In this document: positions 48,901 to 60,706 of the stretch, piece after piece | How the letters are laid out: each line of letters starts with the position of its first letter | Numbering within the stretch: the first letter of the stretch is position 1 | DNA from: Calycina herbarum | Lineage: Eukaryota > Ascomycota > Leotiomycetes > Helotiales > Pezizellaceae | Assembly: GCA_001414485.1 (NCBI GenBank) | Contig: LLEY01000071.1 | Coordinates: 186,001-250,000, forward strand | Length of the DNA: 64,000 nt | Reading direction: 5' to 3' | The notes under the pieces: model-generated | What the model saw: the letters and a program-made list of their open reading frames with translations, nothing else | Told to the model about the DNA's origin: nothing | The model's database searches: none | Program-made: the position numbers and the translations under genes

Positions 48901-50212
48901 CGACGGATCAAACAAATCCGCAACATTACTCTCAAAGACGTCTATCCTACCATCAAAATGATGTACCAGAAGATTGAGTCCTCCTTGGTCATTTTTGCAA
49001 TAGTTATGGAACTGGACGTATGCCGAGTCCTCTGCCAGGGTCTTTGGTAGTCCAATATCCAAACCATCCACATGAGCAACATTAAAAATGTTCGTTGTTT
49101 GTCTTGCTTTGCAACCTACATTCTCTAGACCCCAAGCAGACATATTTCCCAGCCCGTCAAGTACAACACATATCTCCGGACTTCGATTCGCAACCTCGAT
49201 TAAGTGTGCTAGAGCGTGATCTTCCTTGACGTTCGTCGCTGCTCTTGCTTGAACAGCATGTTCTGTCGCGAGTAAAAAGTCCCGTCCATCAATAATAAAG
49301 GCATACCGCACACTGGATGTTTCCCCCATCCCAAGCCCCCTAGGCTGTATGGACTCTTTCAAATCGATCTCAGCCCAGAGCTGCAAGAACTGCAATCCAT
49401 GTGAATCCGTAGCTGCCCATATGCGCAATTTATTGTCGGCACAAATCGTGTAGAGGACATTGTCGATCGTTTGATCAACATGATATGGTCTCCTCCAGTG
49501 TATGCTCGTAACGGCGGCAGGATGAGGAAGGTAACTGAAATCGAATCGTGTATCGTCCGAACCAAAAGACAGCCGCCTCCATATCTTAACCAGTCTATCG
49601 TATTTCCCCGTTGAAGCAATATATGCCGAATCGTAGGAGAAATGGGCGAGTTTAACGGGATTCGCGAGTTCCTGTTTGTATATTCGAGTTGGCGCATCGG
49701 TTTCGTCTTCCAGCGTCGAGTATAGATTCAACCAAGCGCCCCCTACTAACAGCTCTTCCGCTACACCCCATGATAATGCCGTCGCCTCATTGGTGCTGGG
49801 TGCTTCGACCGAGAAACTGTGTTGCAGCGCCCACTGTCCATCCGTCAGCCCACCACCCATCCAGCTTGATTCAAGGCCTCCACCATACCTTCAGGGCTCC
49901 CTCATCCTGACCATACGGTCTGTATATCCTCACATCTCCACCAACACAAGTCGCTATCTTCCCCGATGCCTCATCCAAAGCGATAGCCTCGAGCTCGGCC
50001 TCGTCGTCATCGTATATCGTCTGTAGGATCGTCTCCGGCCCCGTTAGAATAACGAAGGCATTGCCAGTAATATACGCCTATCTCCACGCATTAGCAACCC
50101 CCCAAAAAGCTCCTTCTGTTGGGGTTCAAACAATAAGACGCCTGCCATCCCAACAGCCCGTACAAACAGCTTGGAGCTTAGCCCTAGGCTTTCCGGGGAG
50201 CACAGCTCGCAT
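45919..50212 (-). CDS. RAV1: Rav1, RAVE complex subunit (regulator of V-ATPase assembly; DMXL-like)
   Basis: RAVE (Rav1-Rav2-Skp1) reassembles the V1 and Vo parts of the vacuolar H+-ATPase. Seven exons fit in phase: 50212-50132, 50077-49889, 49833-47539, 47489-47046, 46991-46745, 46694-46444 and 46392-45919, with six introns of 49-55 nt, giving 1326 aa. The N-terminus MRAVLPGKPRAKLQAVCTG runs over intron 1 into AYITGNAFVILTG. WD-type blades follow (SYDSAYIASTGKYDRLVKIW; VLYTICADNKLRIWAATDSH). The Rav1 C-terminal domain has FMLFFRQLALRRGRANEVSI, NPIDCTLFYLALKKKAVLQG, LWRMAAWNREQSATIKLLSN, WKTAALKNAYALLGKHRN and AAAFFLLADCLKDAVNVILN. The final ~60 residues are Gly/Pro/Ser-rich. Length is normal for filamentous fungi. 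Confidence 0.95.
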
Positions 50213-51349
50213 ACTATCGAGTTCCTTGCATCGCAGTCGTTCCTCCCTAGAAATTCCCGAGCTTCGATTCCTGTGAGTTTTCCGACTTCGTTGGGTATAT
50301 GGACGCAGGAGTTTATGTTCGAATTGGGTGTATTGGAAGCTGGAAGTGGTGTGAATTACTTGTACGGGCGGATTGTTGGCCTCGCGAAAGCGCAACTGAC
50401 TTCTGGAGCCTCGTGCTCGTGCAAGGGGCCGACGGGCCAATTGGAAGCTCCATGGTAAATTATCTTTGTGAATCACGAGCGTTCTCGTGTTTTTGGAATC
50501 ACTATAGAACATTTCATTTGAAGATGGTTAGGAAAGTCTAGGAACCATTTATCTAACATATTTGACCAGTGCATACTTTGAGGTAATTGTTATCCTCTCA
50601 CTCACTTAATCGCGCTGAGAGCCACCAAAGCTCGGTTACAGAACACAATAAAGGCGGCACTGGATATCCATGTAAATACAAGTATCGGAAACGCCAGACA
50701 TGAAAGCACCTTGGATAAGGAATTATATGAACAATAGAAACGCTGGGAAACATTGGGTTTTATAGTTGAATGATTGTAGGAAAAAGTACTTGATCGTAGA
50801 TGTCCGCTTCCCAACTCATGGGACAACACCGCAGACAGGCTCAGCATAAACTTGATTTCAGTATCTCAATTGTTCTCACGGTTTAGAACAGTTTCCCATT
50901 AACTCAAACCTTCAACATAATCGATTCCCATTAATCCAATCGTTTAGTTCAATCGAAAGGAGTCTCCGAAAGCTTTGTCATAACAACTTGAATTGAAGGA
51001 GGTTGGGATCAACGATCACAAGAAACACATGTAAATATGCAGTGCTACTTTACCAAGGCAAGGTAATCTTATCTCACTGAATTCGTGTTACGTAGAGCTA
51101 ACTATCTATATTGAAGCTCAACAAGAATCGCGATAAGCGATTATTCTATCATCTACACATTAATCTAACCCGTTTCTATTGGTACAACCAAAAACGCCAA
51201 TCATACATCTTTTCGACGCCAGTCATAATCATCCAATCCCTCATCCCAATTCCAAAACGCCTTTTCCTTTTACCCCACGCCAAGAGCTGATATAAAGTTG
51301 GGGTATAATAATGCTAGTTCGTTATTCGTTTTTCATGATTCGTGATTCG
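50213..51349. other. Intergenic, 1.1 kb
   Basis: Lies between the 5' end of RAV1 and the 3' end of SFI1. No gene supported. A short tandem set of TTCGTTATTCG-like repeats sits at 51318-51360 (TTCGTTATTCG, TTCATGATTCG, TGATTCGTTATTCG), just at the 3' end of SFI1. Confidence 0.45.
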
Positions 51350-54300
51350 TTATTCGTTAAAAGACCTCTCCGGGATATCCTCAAACCCGCTTATCCTGAA
51401 CCTCCCCCTCGTTCCTTCCCCCCCATATTGCGCCCGTAACTCCCGTTCGTATGGTGTTGATAACGGAGCCTTTGGTGTAGTAGTCATTCTCGTCCTTCTT
51501 TTCGAAGGCGTATTTAGGTATGCTGGTATCGATCGAGAAGGAGCGAAATCGTCACTTCCCTCCCCAAAGTTGGACGACGTCTCAATTGTCGTTTTCCGAA
51601 ACCTCTCAATCAATTTCGATCGAGGAAAATGCGGTTCAGATTGAGGTGGAGGTCGTGGTGGTGGCGGAGGCTGGCTTCGATATGTTTGTTGATACGTTTG
51701 TTGCTGGGATTGCTGGTGCCAATGGGCAAACATCTTCCGAAAATGCTTCTTGGCGTTCTTCTCCCTGATATCAACAGCGTAGTTCGCTTGAGCTTGTACT
51801 TTGAGTGTTTCAAGATTCCATTTCTTGAGAGCTCGACTTTGGCGATTTTCTTCGTATACCATTGCCGCCTCAATTTCCATAGTTTGATGGTCGTCGGATT
51901 TCTGCTTCCAAAGGGCCAGATGCTTCTTCAACTGCTGTTCTCGTGCTACTGCCTCCATATCCACGACAACGGCGGCTTTCGTTCTCCATTTGTCGAAGGT
52001 ATCCATTCCGCGTACTACAGCTTTATTATGCAGTACTTCTTGCGCCCGCTCGTTGAGGACCATAATCCGATTCGCCTGGTCGCGCCAACTCCGAAGGAAC
52101 TTTCTCGCCATATTCATCTTGACCATTCGCCTGACTTTACAGTATGCCGCCTTTCGTTTTTCGCGAATCGAATATGCTGCCGCGGCTCTCCATTTTTTGA
52201 TAGCACTCGAGGCCCTGAAATAGTAAGCCGCATCGTCAGCCATGGTTTCAAGCTCCTGGACATGTTGTGCCTGTTCCTCAGACCGGTCCAGCAATTTAGA
52301 AAACACCCCTTCCAGTAATCGTGGTCTTGCGAAAGCCAAAGCTTGCCTTTCCATTTCCTTCTGGCGATCCATTCGTTTATACCAGAGACCCAGGACGGAA
52401 TTCAAAGCTTTCTGTTTGGCGTATTCGTCAGCTATCGCTTCTTGTTCAAGTCGGTGTTCTCGTGCAGCTATAGCTTTGTCTGCCCAGCTGTGGAGGATTC
52501 CTCGAATGGTCGTTTCTTTCCGCTTCTTTTGCAATGTACCGCATCTTTGAGCAAGAACCAATTTGTACATGCATTCGGCCTTGACCCGGGTGTTGACTTT
52601 GTCTGCAATCACCTTTTGCCGCAGTTTGTGTCGCCAGGTTACAATTGCCTCCTTCAAAATTTTCTCTCGATCGACAGCAGCAGCTTGTTTTTCCTGTTTT
52701 GCTCGATGGGCCCATGTTGCAAGTGCTCCTCGGACGAGGCGATTTCTGACTTCGGATTCGACGACTTGTAGTGCTGGTATGACTCGAGTTTCCTTGCCCC
52801 AATTCTTGAGCGCATTTCGAAGAGCCTTTGCTTTATAGAAAGCTGCGGCTTGCTCCTCTTGTTGGTTGTGTCTGATGGTCTGATCCTTCCAGGCTATCAA
52901 TGCCTTATGAGCAACTTGATCGCGGTGGTTCTGCTCGACAATTCTCTGATTGTCCAATGTTTGGCGATATGTATCATACCAACCATAGAAAGTCCGACTC
53001 TTCAACCCATCAGTGTAAAACTCATAGGCCCTGTTCTCCCATATTCCGTGAACCCATTCCAGGTATACCTTATGAGCAAGGTTACCTTGGTAAGTTTGGA
53101 TCGCTGCATGGTTTTGATAATCGACTGTCTCCTTGCGTTTCTTCCATGCACCAAAGAATTTCTTGAGTACATTTCTTTTGACTTTGAAATCATTAACTGT
53201 TGTTACTTGATGCCAAGCATTGAAGCATCGTGATTCGACAATATGATTTCGCGCAGCTGCTGTCTTCTCGACTTGCTCCTGGGTGTTATCTGCCCAGTGC
53301 AGGAGAGCTTTCGACGCGAGAAACAAATCTCTAGCTTTTTCCGCGCGGTCCTCGAGATGTTCGTAAAAGTATTGGTTTTCTTTCTCTTGACGCCTCTCAA
53401 TTGAAAGAGCACGCCAACCTGCCAAAGCACCTGTCATTAAAACAGTTCGATCGTGTGTATCCGCCACTCTTTCCATTTGTAAACGTTTATTTCGAAGTTC
53501 GATGGCCATTTCTCGCCATTGTTGTAATTGAAGTCTAGCCTTCATCTTCGAGTTGTACTGGAAAGTTACTGATGCCTTGATGTTCATCAAATTAGGAGTT
53601 TGTTGGTTGTAATCATCCGCAGGCTCTTCGGCCTCTGCGAGCTCGTTCGAGGTTATAGCAGTTTCGCTAGGATCGGGAAATTCGTCCGAAGGTGGAAAGA
53701 AGGAAATTGGTGGTGAGCTTCGTCGGTCATAGGAAGTAGATGTCGAGCTACGAGGTGCTCGCATACTGCCGATTGTCGAAGGGGATCTCCCACGTCCTTT
53801 CTTGGATTTTTGCTGGTGTGTATGAAGCCAGTCTTCAACAAGTTCGCGCGAAGCCTCTGCGGGATACTCTCTGGCTTGTTCTGGGACTGGAGCTGATGGC
53901 CGTGACCGCTGCATTTCCTGTATGAATTCCGCCCGTTTCTCTCCACTAATGTCCCCTTCTGCGCTCTTCGTCTGACGATTCGAGCGGTTTTCGAGGCCCA
54001 GATCCCACTTGGTGCTTTCGGAGTTTCGTCGTGGTAGATTCTCTGAGTCCATGGTGCCTTCATACCTCGATTGGTTCGTTCCGATCGTAGGATAATCTCC
54101 TCGGCCCATAGGTTGCTCTTCCTCCCACTGCTCAATCTCCTCCTCATACTCATACTCGACATGTATATTCATCCTTGCGAGCACCCGCTCGAACTTTTCG
54201 AGCAAGCTCCCAGGACCTCGCAGCCCTCCGATTTTGAACAAGACGCGCGCATATCGATTATCGTGATCGGGGTCTTGGCCAATCTGAGGAAGTATTGCGA

Positions 54301-54519
54301 AGTATGCGTCGAACAATGCGTTTGTAGGTAGCTTTTCGCGATATGGGAGCGTTGGTAACAGCGCCTGGGCTTGTCGTACCATGTTGTGGAGGATTGCGAC
54401 ATCTATCGCATTGTTAGCCAGTTACTCCATCATGGTTGTGGAGAGCACTCACCTTCGTTGCTGTACTCCAACCCTTTATAAGGGTGCCCCTCATGATAGA
54501 GGGATCTTGGGGATTCCAT
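51350..54519 (-). CDS. SFI1: Sfi1-like spindle-pole-body half-bridge protein
   Basis: Sfi1 is a long helical filament that binds a centrin (Cdc31) molecule on each repeat and directs spindle pole body duplication. Exons 54519-54453 and 54402-51350 (50-nt intron) give 1039 aa. The N-terminal domain begins after the intron with DVAILHNMVRQAQALLPTLP, followed by an acidic, disordered linker (about 120-265). From about 275 to 880 there are some 18-20 repeats spaced ~32 residues apart, each with a conserved Trp in the pattern A-L-x-x-W (WREMAIELRNKRLQMERVAD, ALLHWADNTQEQ, CFNAWHQVTT, FFGAWKKRKE, ALIAWKDQTIR, FLRSWRDQAN, LALWKQKSDDH and others). The C-terminus is proline-rich and basic. The Trp periodicity makes the assignment strong. 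Confidence 0.93.
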
Positions 54520-54894
54520 TTCGAACAAGGCATTCGAGGTGGGGATCGGTACTGGTGGTGCTGTCGCAAATGAATTGAAGACGGCAAAGTTCGGAATTAT
54601 TATACAGCTTCAAAAGATGGGAAAGAAGAAAAGCTCGATGCGACAATGGAGGCGATGGTAAACCAACAATGAAAAAGCGTCCGAATTAGGAGAGTGTTGA
54701 CTTCGCGGGCGCGTTATCGGATAGGTAGGTATCGCGACTTTTTGGGTGGCTGGGGTCAGAAGGGCGCTAAGGATTTAAGGTTCCGTTGATCGCCAAACCA
54801 CCACAACCTTGCACCTCGCCCTCGCCTCTCCGTGATATCATATCGACACCATCACAATTATCCCCAATCACTCAATTCTCGAGAAGCTTCAAAA
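54520..54894. promoter_or_regulatory. Shared divergent promoter of SFI1 and the twin-CX9C gene
   Basis: 375 bp between divergent start codons. No TATA box was recognised. Confidence 0.5.
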
Positions 54895-55178
54895 ATGCCA
54901 GGTCGAACAAAGCCAATTGAAAAGTTTGCTCAAGCCGTCGCAAAGTGCTCTACCGAGGTATTTCACCCCCCCCCCCCAGATTTTCCACGTGCCGTCGTCT
55001 AACCTTTACAGAGTTCAGCGTATGGAAAATGCATCGTGGCGGATTACAACTCGGTGCACAAGGACAAATGCTTGACGGAATTCCTGATGCTGAAGAATTG
55101 TTATATTGTGAGATTCCCGAGCTCAAGCTGGTGTAAATTGCTAATTGTGTGCAGGCTGCTGCCAAGAGGAAGTCATGA
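54895..55178 (+). CDS. Twin-CX9C mitochondrial protein, NDUFAF8-like
   Basis: Exons 54895-54957, 55012-55107 and 55155-55178 (introns 54 and 47 nt, all phase 0) give only 60 aa, easily missed because no exon exceeds 96 bp. The protein starts MPGRTKPIEKFAQAVAKCS, continues SSAYGKCIVADYNSVHKDKC and LTEFLMLKNC, and ends AAAKRKS. The cysteines are C18 and C28 (CX9C), then C41 and C51 (CX9C), the coiled-coil-helix-coiled-coil-helix pattern of intermembrane-space proteins oxidised by Mia40. The AYGKC...DKCLTEF...LKNC...AAAK order resembles NDUFAF8, a complex I assembly factor; that name is by resemblance only. Intron 1 contains a run of 12 C at 54966-54977. Confidence 0.83.
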
Positions 55179-55513
55179 TGAATGGAAATGGAAGGCTGTA
55201 AAATACAAAACCCCACAGGTTGGGTGTGAGAGGGAAAATGTACAAAAGTGTATCATTGAAACAAGCGTTTATCCAGGCGATGGGGATTATCTTATCATAC
55301 CAAACAAAGTAGACAATACCCAAGGCCAGGTTTCCACTTATCTTGTCAATTCTTCATTGCTTCGATCCTAAGGGATACAGAAATCATCTTTCACTGCGAA
55401 TGATTTTGGGCCGTCTAAATAACCACTTTTATTGAGCAAAAAGAAGTTTACATGTTATTTTTCTAGTTAACAGCACACATCATCCCATCATAACCCATCC
55501 GACCATCAAATCA
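55179..55513. other. Convergent 3' intergenic region
   Basis: 335 bp between the convergent twin-CX9C and IleRS genes. It probably holds both 3' UTRs. No gene seen. Confidence 0.45.
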
Positions 55514-58500
55514 TCATAGCTTCAACAATCTCAATAAGAAAACTGCATTCTGGATCTCTTGCTCCTCTTCCAAGATGATTCCGTCTTCCTTGCCCTCGGG
55601 GATCTTTCCATCAAGAGCCGTGACAACATGTTGATCAATTGGTCGTCGCAGAGCCTTCTCAATGACCTTGCTCTGCTTCACGAACGCCTCTTCCAGTCCA
55701 GTCTTATCCGGATCCGAAAGCACCTTGTACTCCATCTTCACATCGTCCGTGGGTTGAAGACCGGCCTTCTTTCGTAATCTTTGAACACGGTTGATGATCT
55801 CCCGAGCAACTGCGATATCTGCGAGGTCGGCGTAGATCTCGGCGTCGAGGATAGTAAGGACATCTTCATCCGTGTTGGTTTCGAGATTCTTCGAAGACTC
55901 GTCATCTTTCAAGCCACGCTTTACCACGAGATCGCCTTCTTCAAGCTTGATGCCATCCACAGTTATGGTCTTGGTTAGAACATAATCGTGCACTTGCTCG
56001 CTTGTCAATCCTGGAAGAGCCTTCTTGACCTTTTGTACATCCTTCTTGAGCTTCTTGCCGAGAACTGGCCAGTCCGCATTGACACTATATTGAACGTTGT
56101 ACTTAGCTTCATCGGATGAGAGAACCAAGTTGACAATATTCAACTCCTCGGTGATGTATCCTTCCAAAGACTTGATGTCTTCCAGGTAAACTGGGTCTGC
56201 ATGAATGACGATCAAGGTCTTTAGTGGGGTTTTGAGACCAACGGTTCTTCGTTCTCTGGACACTCGAGCAAGTTCAATGACACGTTGCATACGACCAACG
56301 CGTCGTTCAATGTCGGCATTGAAAAGCTCCTCTCTTACATCTGGGAAATCCAAGAAATGAACACTTCTTGGGTCTTTTCCTTGAAGGTCTTTGGGAATAT
56401 AAGGAAGTAGCTTTTGGTAGATCAAATCGGTGATGAAAGGTGTGAACGGAGCAAGACCTTTGACAAGAGTGAAAAGGACTTCGAAAAGAGTGTTGAGAGC
56501 ATGTTTGGTGTCGTCCAGACCGAGCTCACCCTTTAGACGCTTTCGGTTGAATCGAATGTACCAGTTTGTAGTGTTGTCAATGAGATCTAGTAATCGAGGA
56601 ACAACGGTATAAAGTCGGTATGCTGTGTCTAGTTAGTTTATTGTAACGCCGGAATGATCACAAAATCTTACCTGCCATCTCCTCGTTGACGAACTTGAGC
56701 AAACTTTGACAGCTTGCAAGAATCCACTTATCCATAACATTGGTGTTGGTAGCTTCAGCCTTGGGATCGAAGCAGTAGTCAATCTTCTCAATCTTCTTCA
56801 AGAGGGCTACCTGTCCATCGAAAAACTTGAAACTGTTCCATAGTGGCAGGAGGACTGTCGCGACAACTTGCTTGACACCTGCTTCTTTGAATCGTAGAGG
56901 TTCGGCTCTCACAACCGGAGAGTTGATAAGATACAAGCGCAATGCATCTGAACCATATTTGCTCATCACGATAGTTGGGTCTGGATAATTCTTGAGTCGC
57001 TTCGACATCTTCTTGCCATCTTCTGCGAGGACAATACCATTGACAACGCAGTTCTTGAAAGGAGAAACGCCGAAAAGATGTGTACCAATAACAAGCATAG
57101 TATAAAACCAGCCTCTTGTTTGATCCAAACCTTCGGCAATGAAATCTCCAGGGAACGATTTCTCAAATGATTCTTTGTTCTCGAAGGGGTAGTGTTGACT
57201 CGCATATGGCATACTTCCAGATTCGAACCAACAATCGAAAACTTCTTCAATGCGTTTCAGCTGGCCCTTGCCCTGCTTACTGGGAATGGTGATGTGATCG
57301 ATTTTGTCACGATGTAGATCGGTCAATTCGCCTGTGTAACCACTGAGTTCCTTGAGCTCCTCGACACTGCCGACGCAAACCTTCTCCTCCAAATCATCAC
57401 TAACCCACAGTGGGATTGGAGTACCCCAATATCTGTTTCGGGAAACATTCCAGTCTCGTGCGTTTGCGATCCAACTTGCGAAGCGTTTCTCTTTGACAAA
57501 GGAAGGTACCCAGTGAGAGCCTTCGATATTCTTCAGCATCTGAGGAACAATTTCGGGGATTCTGATGAACCAAGAAGGTACAGCTCTGTAAATGAGGGGA
57601 GTGTCGGATCGATAACACATAGGATAGCTATGTCGAATTTGTGAGTCTGCAACTAATCTTCCAGTGCCTTTTAGGTATTTGATAATGGCCTTGTCGGCAG
57701 TCTTGACATGAACTCCCGCGAAGTCTCGTACTACTGCGGTGAAACATCCCTTTTCATCCACTGGATTTGGTGGTGGTCGCTTCTCGCTGATGACTCCATG
57801 TTCCATAGCAATGTTGTAATCTTCCTCTCCAAATGCGGGTGCTTGATGAACAATACCAACACCACTGTCGTCGGTAACATACTTGGCATTGAGAACCTTG
57901 AATCCAACGTCTTTAAACTCCTGATAGAAGTAGTCAAATAATGGCTCGTACTTCCATCCTAGCATTTCAGATCCCTTGATCTTCTGGACAATCTTGAATT
58001 TGGCCTTCTTAGGGTCCTTGTAAAGTGTTCCCATAAGCTTCTCAAGGAGGATGTAATGTTTTCCGGAAACCTCGTCGAGAATCTTCACATATTCGAAATC
58101 TGGGTGTGCAGCAAGGCCGGTGTGAGAAGGCAATGTCCAGGGTGTTGTTGTCCATGCCAAAAGACAGGTGTTTGGGTCATCCAACAAGGGGAATGATACA
58201 ACAACTGCTGGGTCGGTCACATCTTGGTAATTCTGGTTAGCCTCGAAGTTACTCAAGGCAGTGGTGAGGGCGGTTGAATAAGGCATAACTCGATAACCCT
58301 GATAAACAGCTCCTTTGTCAAAGATCTGCTTGAACACCCACCACTCCGACTCCATGAATTTTGGATCCATGGTCTTGTAATCATTGTCGAAATCAATCCA
58401 ACGACCCAATCGATCAATGGTTGTCCGCCACTCTGACGAATATCGCATCACAATAGCTCTGCATTCCTCGTTGTACTTCGCCAGGCCAAGCTTCATAACG

Positions 58501-58916
58501 GCATCCTTTCCAGAAATACCGAGTTTTTTGTCAATCTCATGCTCAATGGGCAAGCCGTGTGTATCCCAGCCAAATCGTCTCTCAACATGGTAACCCTTCA
58601 TCGACCAGTATCGTGGAATGATGTCTTTAATGGTGGAAGCAAGAAGATGTCCATAATGGGGGAGACCGGTTGCGAAGGGAGGACCATCGTAAAAGGTATA
58701 TCGAGGTCGCCCTGGAGGTTTGTTAGTTTCGTTTTGGAGGGGCAACAAATGGCGGGGTGCTACCTTCAGAAAGTTCAACCTATAAACAAGTTAGCAACCA
58801 CATTCCACGGCGTTCTACATTTTGGGTTTTCTGGTCCGTACCTGTGTCTCGAATGCCTTAATCTCTTTCCACCGCCGAAGGACTTCCTCCTCTTCCTTTG
58901 GGAAATCTATGCTCAT
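55514..58916 (-). CDS. ILS1: Isoleucyl-tRNA synthetase, cytoplasmic
   Basis: This class I aminoacyl-tRNA synthetase charges tRNA-Ile. Exons 58916-58842, 58779-58764 (16 nt), 58711-56672 and 56622-55514 give 1079 aa, the normal size for eukaryotic cytosolic IleRS. The start is MSIDFPKEEEEVLRRWKEIK. The HIGH-class motif is HYGH at 49-52 in GPPFATGLPHYGHLLAS. RFGWDTHGLPIEHEIDKKLG follows, then the editing-domain region WTTTPWTLPSHTGLAAHPDF. The signature lysine motif KMSKRLKNYPDP lies near 600, and the anticodon-binding domain starts at about 700 with NEEMAAYRLYTVVPRLLDLI. No presequence, so this is the cytosolic form. The 16-nt second exon encodes VELSE and is needed to connect ETQ to GRPRYTFYDG. 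Confidence 0.97.
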
Positions 58917-59150
58917 GATGGCGATGGAGGGCCCGGTGGCCGAATTTGGGAGAGAAGCTCCGCACGCGAAGGGAAGTTGACAATTGGAGTTGAGTTTTTC
59001 GTTGATATGCTGTAGAATATAGACGTCAAGACGTCAATTCTCGGTCAAAATGTTGATAAGGCGATGTTTGGGCAGTCGCGATGTAAATAATTACCCCGCG
59101 GTGACTCAAATTGTGACTGTGAGCATAACTTTTGTGCCGATAGTCAACTC
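58917..59150. promoter_or_regulatory. Upstream region of ILS1
   Basis: 5' flank of the IleRS gene up to the TIR element. No specific regulatory site was recognised. Confidence 0.35.
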
Positions 59151-59557
59151 ACCGCCCACCCTGGACAACCGCCCACTTTTTATTGAAGAAAAACAATTAA
59201 TCAATCAAACACAAGAGATAGATATGTATATAAGGTTTTAAAACATAGCCAAAAACATGTGGCATTCTTTGTACTCTTACGATTTCATTTATTATGCTCA
59301 AGTATTGTGATACAGGGCTAAAGAAAAATGGTTTGCTTAAGTCTTAGCAAATCTCCTATTTCTAAGTGTGATATTTCTACGCCTTTGACAACATACCGTT
59401 AGATCTATTCGCGCAGCGATAAAGTTAGTGTAGGCAAATGAGTAGAGAAGACCGAAAGCTAACCTTTGATGCTATAATCTCCTTATAGTTTTTAGTAGTT
59501 GTTTTATTATATAATAAACAATATAAAAAAGTAGGCGGTTATCTAGTGTAGGCGGGT
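59151..59557. mobile_element. Non-autonomous TIR element (MITE-like), about 407 bp
   Basis: The ends are a 31-bp imperfect inverted repeat: left 59151-59181 (CCGCCCAC...AACCGCCCACTTTTT) and right 59527-59557, which reads CCGCCTAC...AACCGCCTACTTTTT on the minus strand. I count 25 of 31 matches; four of six mismatches are transitions (C/T or G/A). Each TIR holds two copies of CCGCCYAC. The interior is AT-rich with no open frame. A clear target-site duplication was not found. Confidence 0.75.
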
Positions 59558-60175
59558 CCCGTGGATACAAGTATACCGGTAGTTTGGCCGGGCGGTAGTC
59601 TCAACCAGAAAGCAAACAAGCTTCTACATCAACTTTTTTCTTGATTTACTACGCCCGTTCCTAAACCACAACTGGTTCACGCTGAGCTAATTCTTTCGAA
59701 CCACTGCCGCTCTTATTGTCCACCAGAGGAGTGTCGGATTCTGGGCCCGCCTTCTATCTTGAATCTAGTCTCCTGAATTTGTTTATACAATTATGGATTT
59801 GGTGATTGGCGAAGATATCACACCAGGCACTCGCTGAGTATCTCCTTTCGAAAAGACTCTTCTATAATGCTAACTCGTGACACATACTAGTAGACACCCA
59901 AACCTCTAGGTACGTCTTCATTGCAGCTCCTCGTGTCCATTCCGATGACACCTCCTGCCCAAGTGGGCGAAAACCGCACTCTCTTGGGTTGCCTTCTTAC
60001 ACATCGACGCCCTTTACCCCGCATCTCTGGAATTACCAAACTCCTCGCGCGTTTTTTCCTACATTCAAGCGATGTGGCAAGAGAACCACCACCCCGAACG
60101 ACTCGCGTCGTGGAGCAATAATATCATTATAATCTCGCGGCTTTCATAGTCAACTGATCAATGCCGTCAGTATCT
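59558..60175. other. Intergenic, 0.6 kb
   Basis: No gene was supported. TTATTGTCCACCAGAGGAG at 59710-59728 resembles the right end of the dispersed repeat near 28861 and 29672, so a further eroded fragment may lie here. Confidence 0.4.
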
Positions 60176-60706
60176 TCACGCTCCTGGGTATGGCATTGGC
60201 TTCACGTCTCGGTCTTTGCCAACTGTCCATGCGCGGAGTCGTCCTTTCACTTGTCCCTTCACTTTCTTCGCCAGTCTCTCAGCGTCACTCTCCCCATGGG
60301 CGTAACCTAGATGTTCCCGACTGGGTCTTTCGTCCAAACTCATTCGTCCGAAATTGATGCTCCTGCGTCCTTCTTTTGGAGCTGGCATTGTTGTTGGTTT
60401 TGATATTGGCAAAGCTCCCGGAGATTCGATAGACTCGAGTGATGAGTTGGAACCGCGATGAGAATGTCCGTTTCTGTTGCGTTGCGCTTCGTGGGCATCC
60501 ATTTCCGAGAGAATGTTGAACAAAAGCTCGTTGGAAGTAGGTGTGCGCTGAAGAATTTCTGGACGTGTAACCTCAGTTCCTTCAATGAATCTGGAAGAGC
60601 GACGCGGTCGAGTTGGTGAAGAGGTAGTGGATGATGAATTGGAAACCGGAGTCGACATCTTGATGGGTGTTTCAGCGGTGGTGTTGTAAGGATTAGAGGA
60701 TGGCAT
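60176..60706 (-). CDS. Small Ser/Arg-rich fungal protein, unknown function
   Basis: 176 aa, single exon, not recognised. The first 40 residues are Ser/Thr-rich and disordered. A more conserved-looking segment, RSSRFIEGTEVTRPEILQRT followed by SNELLFNILSEMDAHEAQRN (about 36-78), could form a helix. Then comes RRSINFGRMSLDERPSREHL, and a basic helical part, DAERLAKKVKGQVKGRLRAW, near the C-terminus, ending MPYPGA. Composition suggests a small basic regulatory or scaffold protein; no catalytic motif. A second in-frame ATG at residue 17 is possible. Codon use and the single long frame support a real gene despite the lack of homology evidence. Confidence 0.7.
   Translation of the reverse strand: MPSSNPYNTTAETPIKMSTPVSNSSSTTSSPTRPRRSSRFIEGTEVTRPEILQRTPTSNELLFNILSEMDAHEAQRNRNGHSHRGSNSSLESIESPGALPISKPTTMPAPKEGRRSINFGRMSLDERPSREHLGYAHGESDAERLAKKVKGQVKGRLRAWTVGKDRDVKPMPYPGA

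Noticed and set aside
49711..50026. Plus-strand frames opposite the RAV1 5' exons
   Set aside because: They are shadows of RAV1 coding sequence on the other strand.
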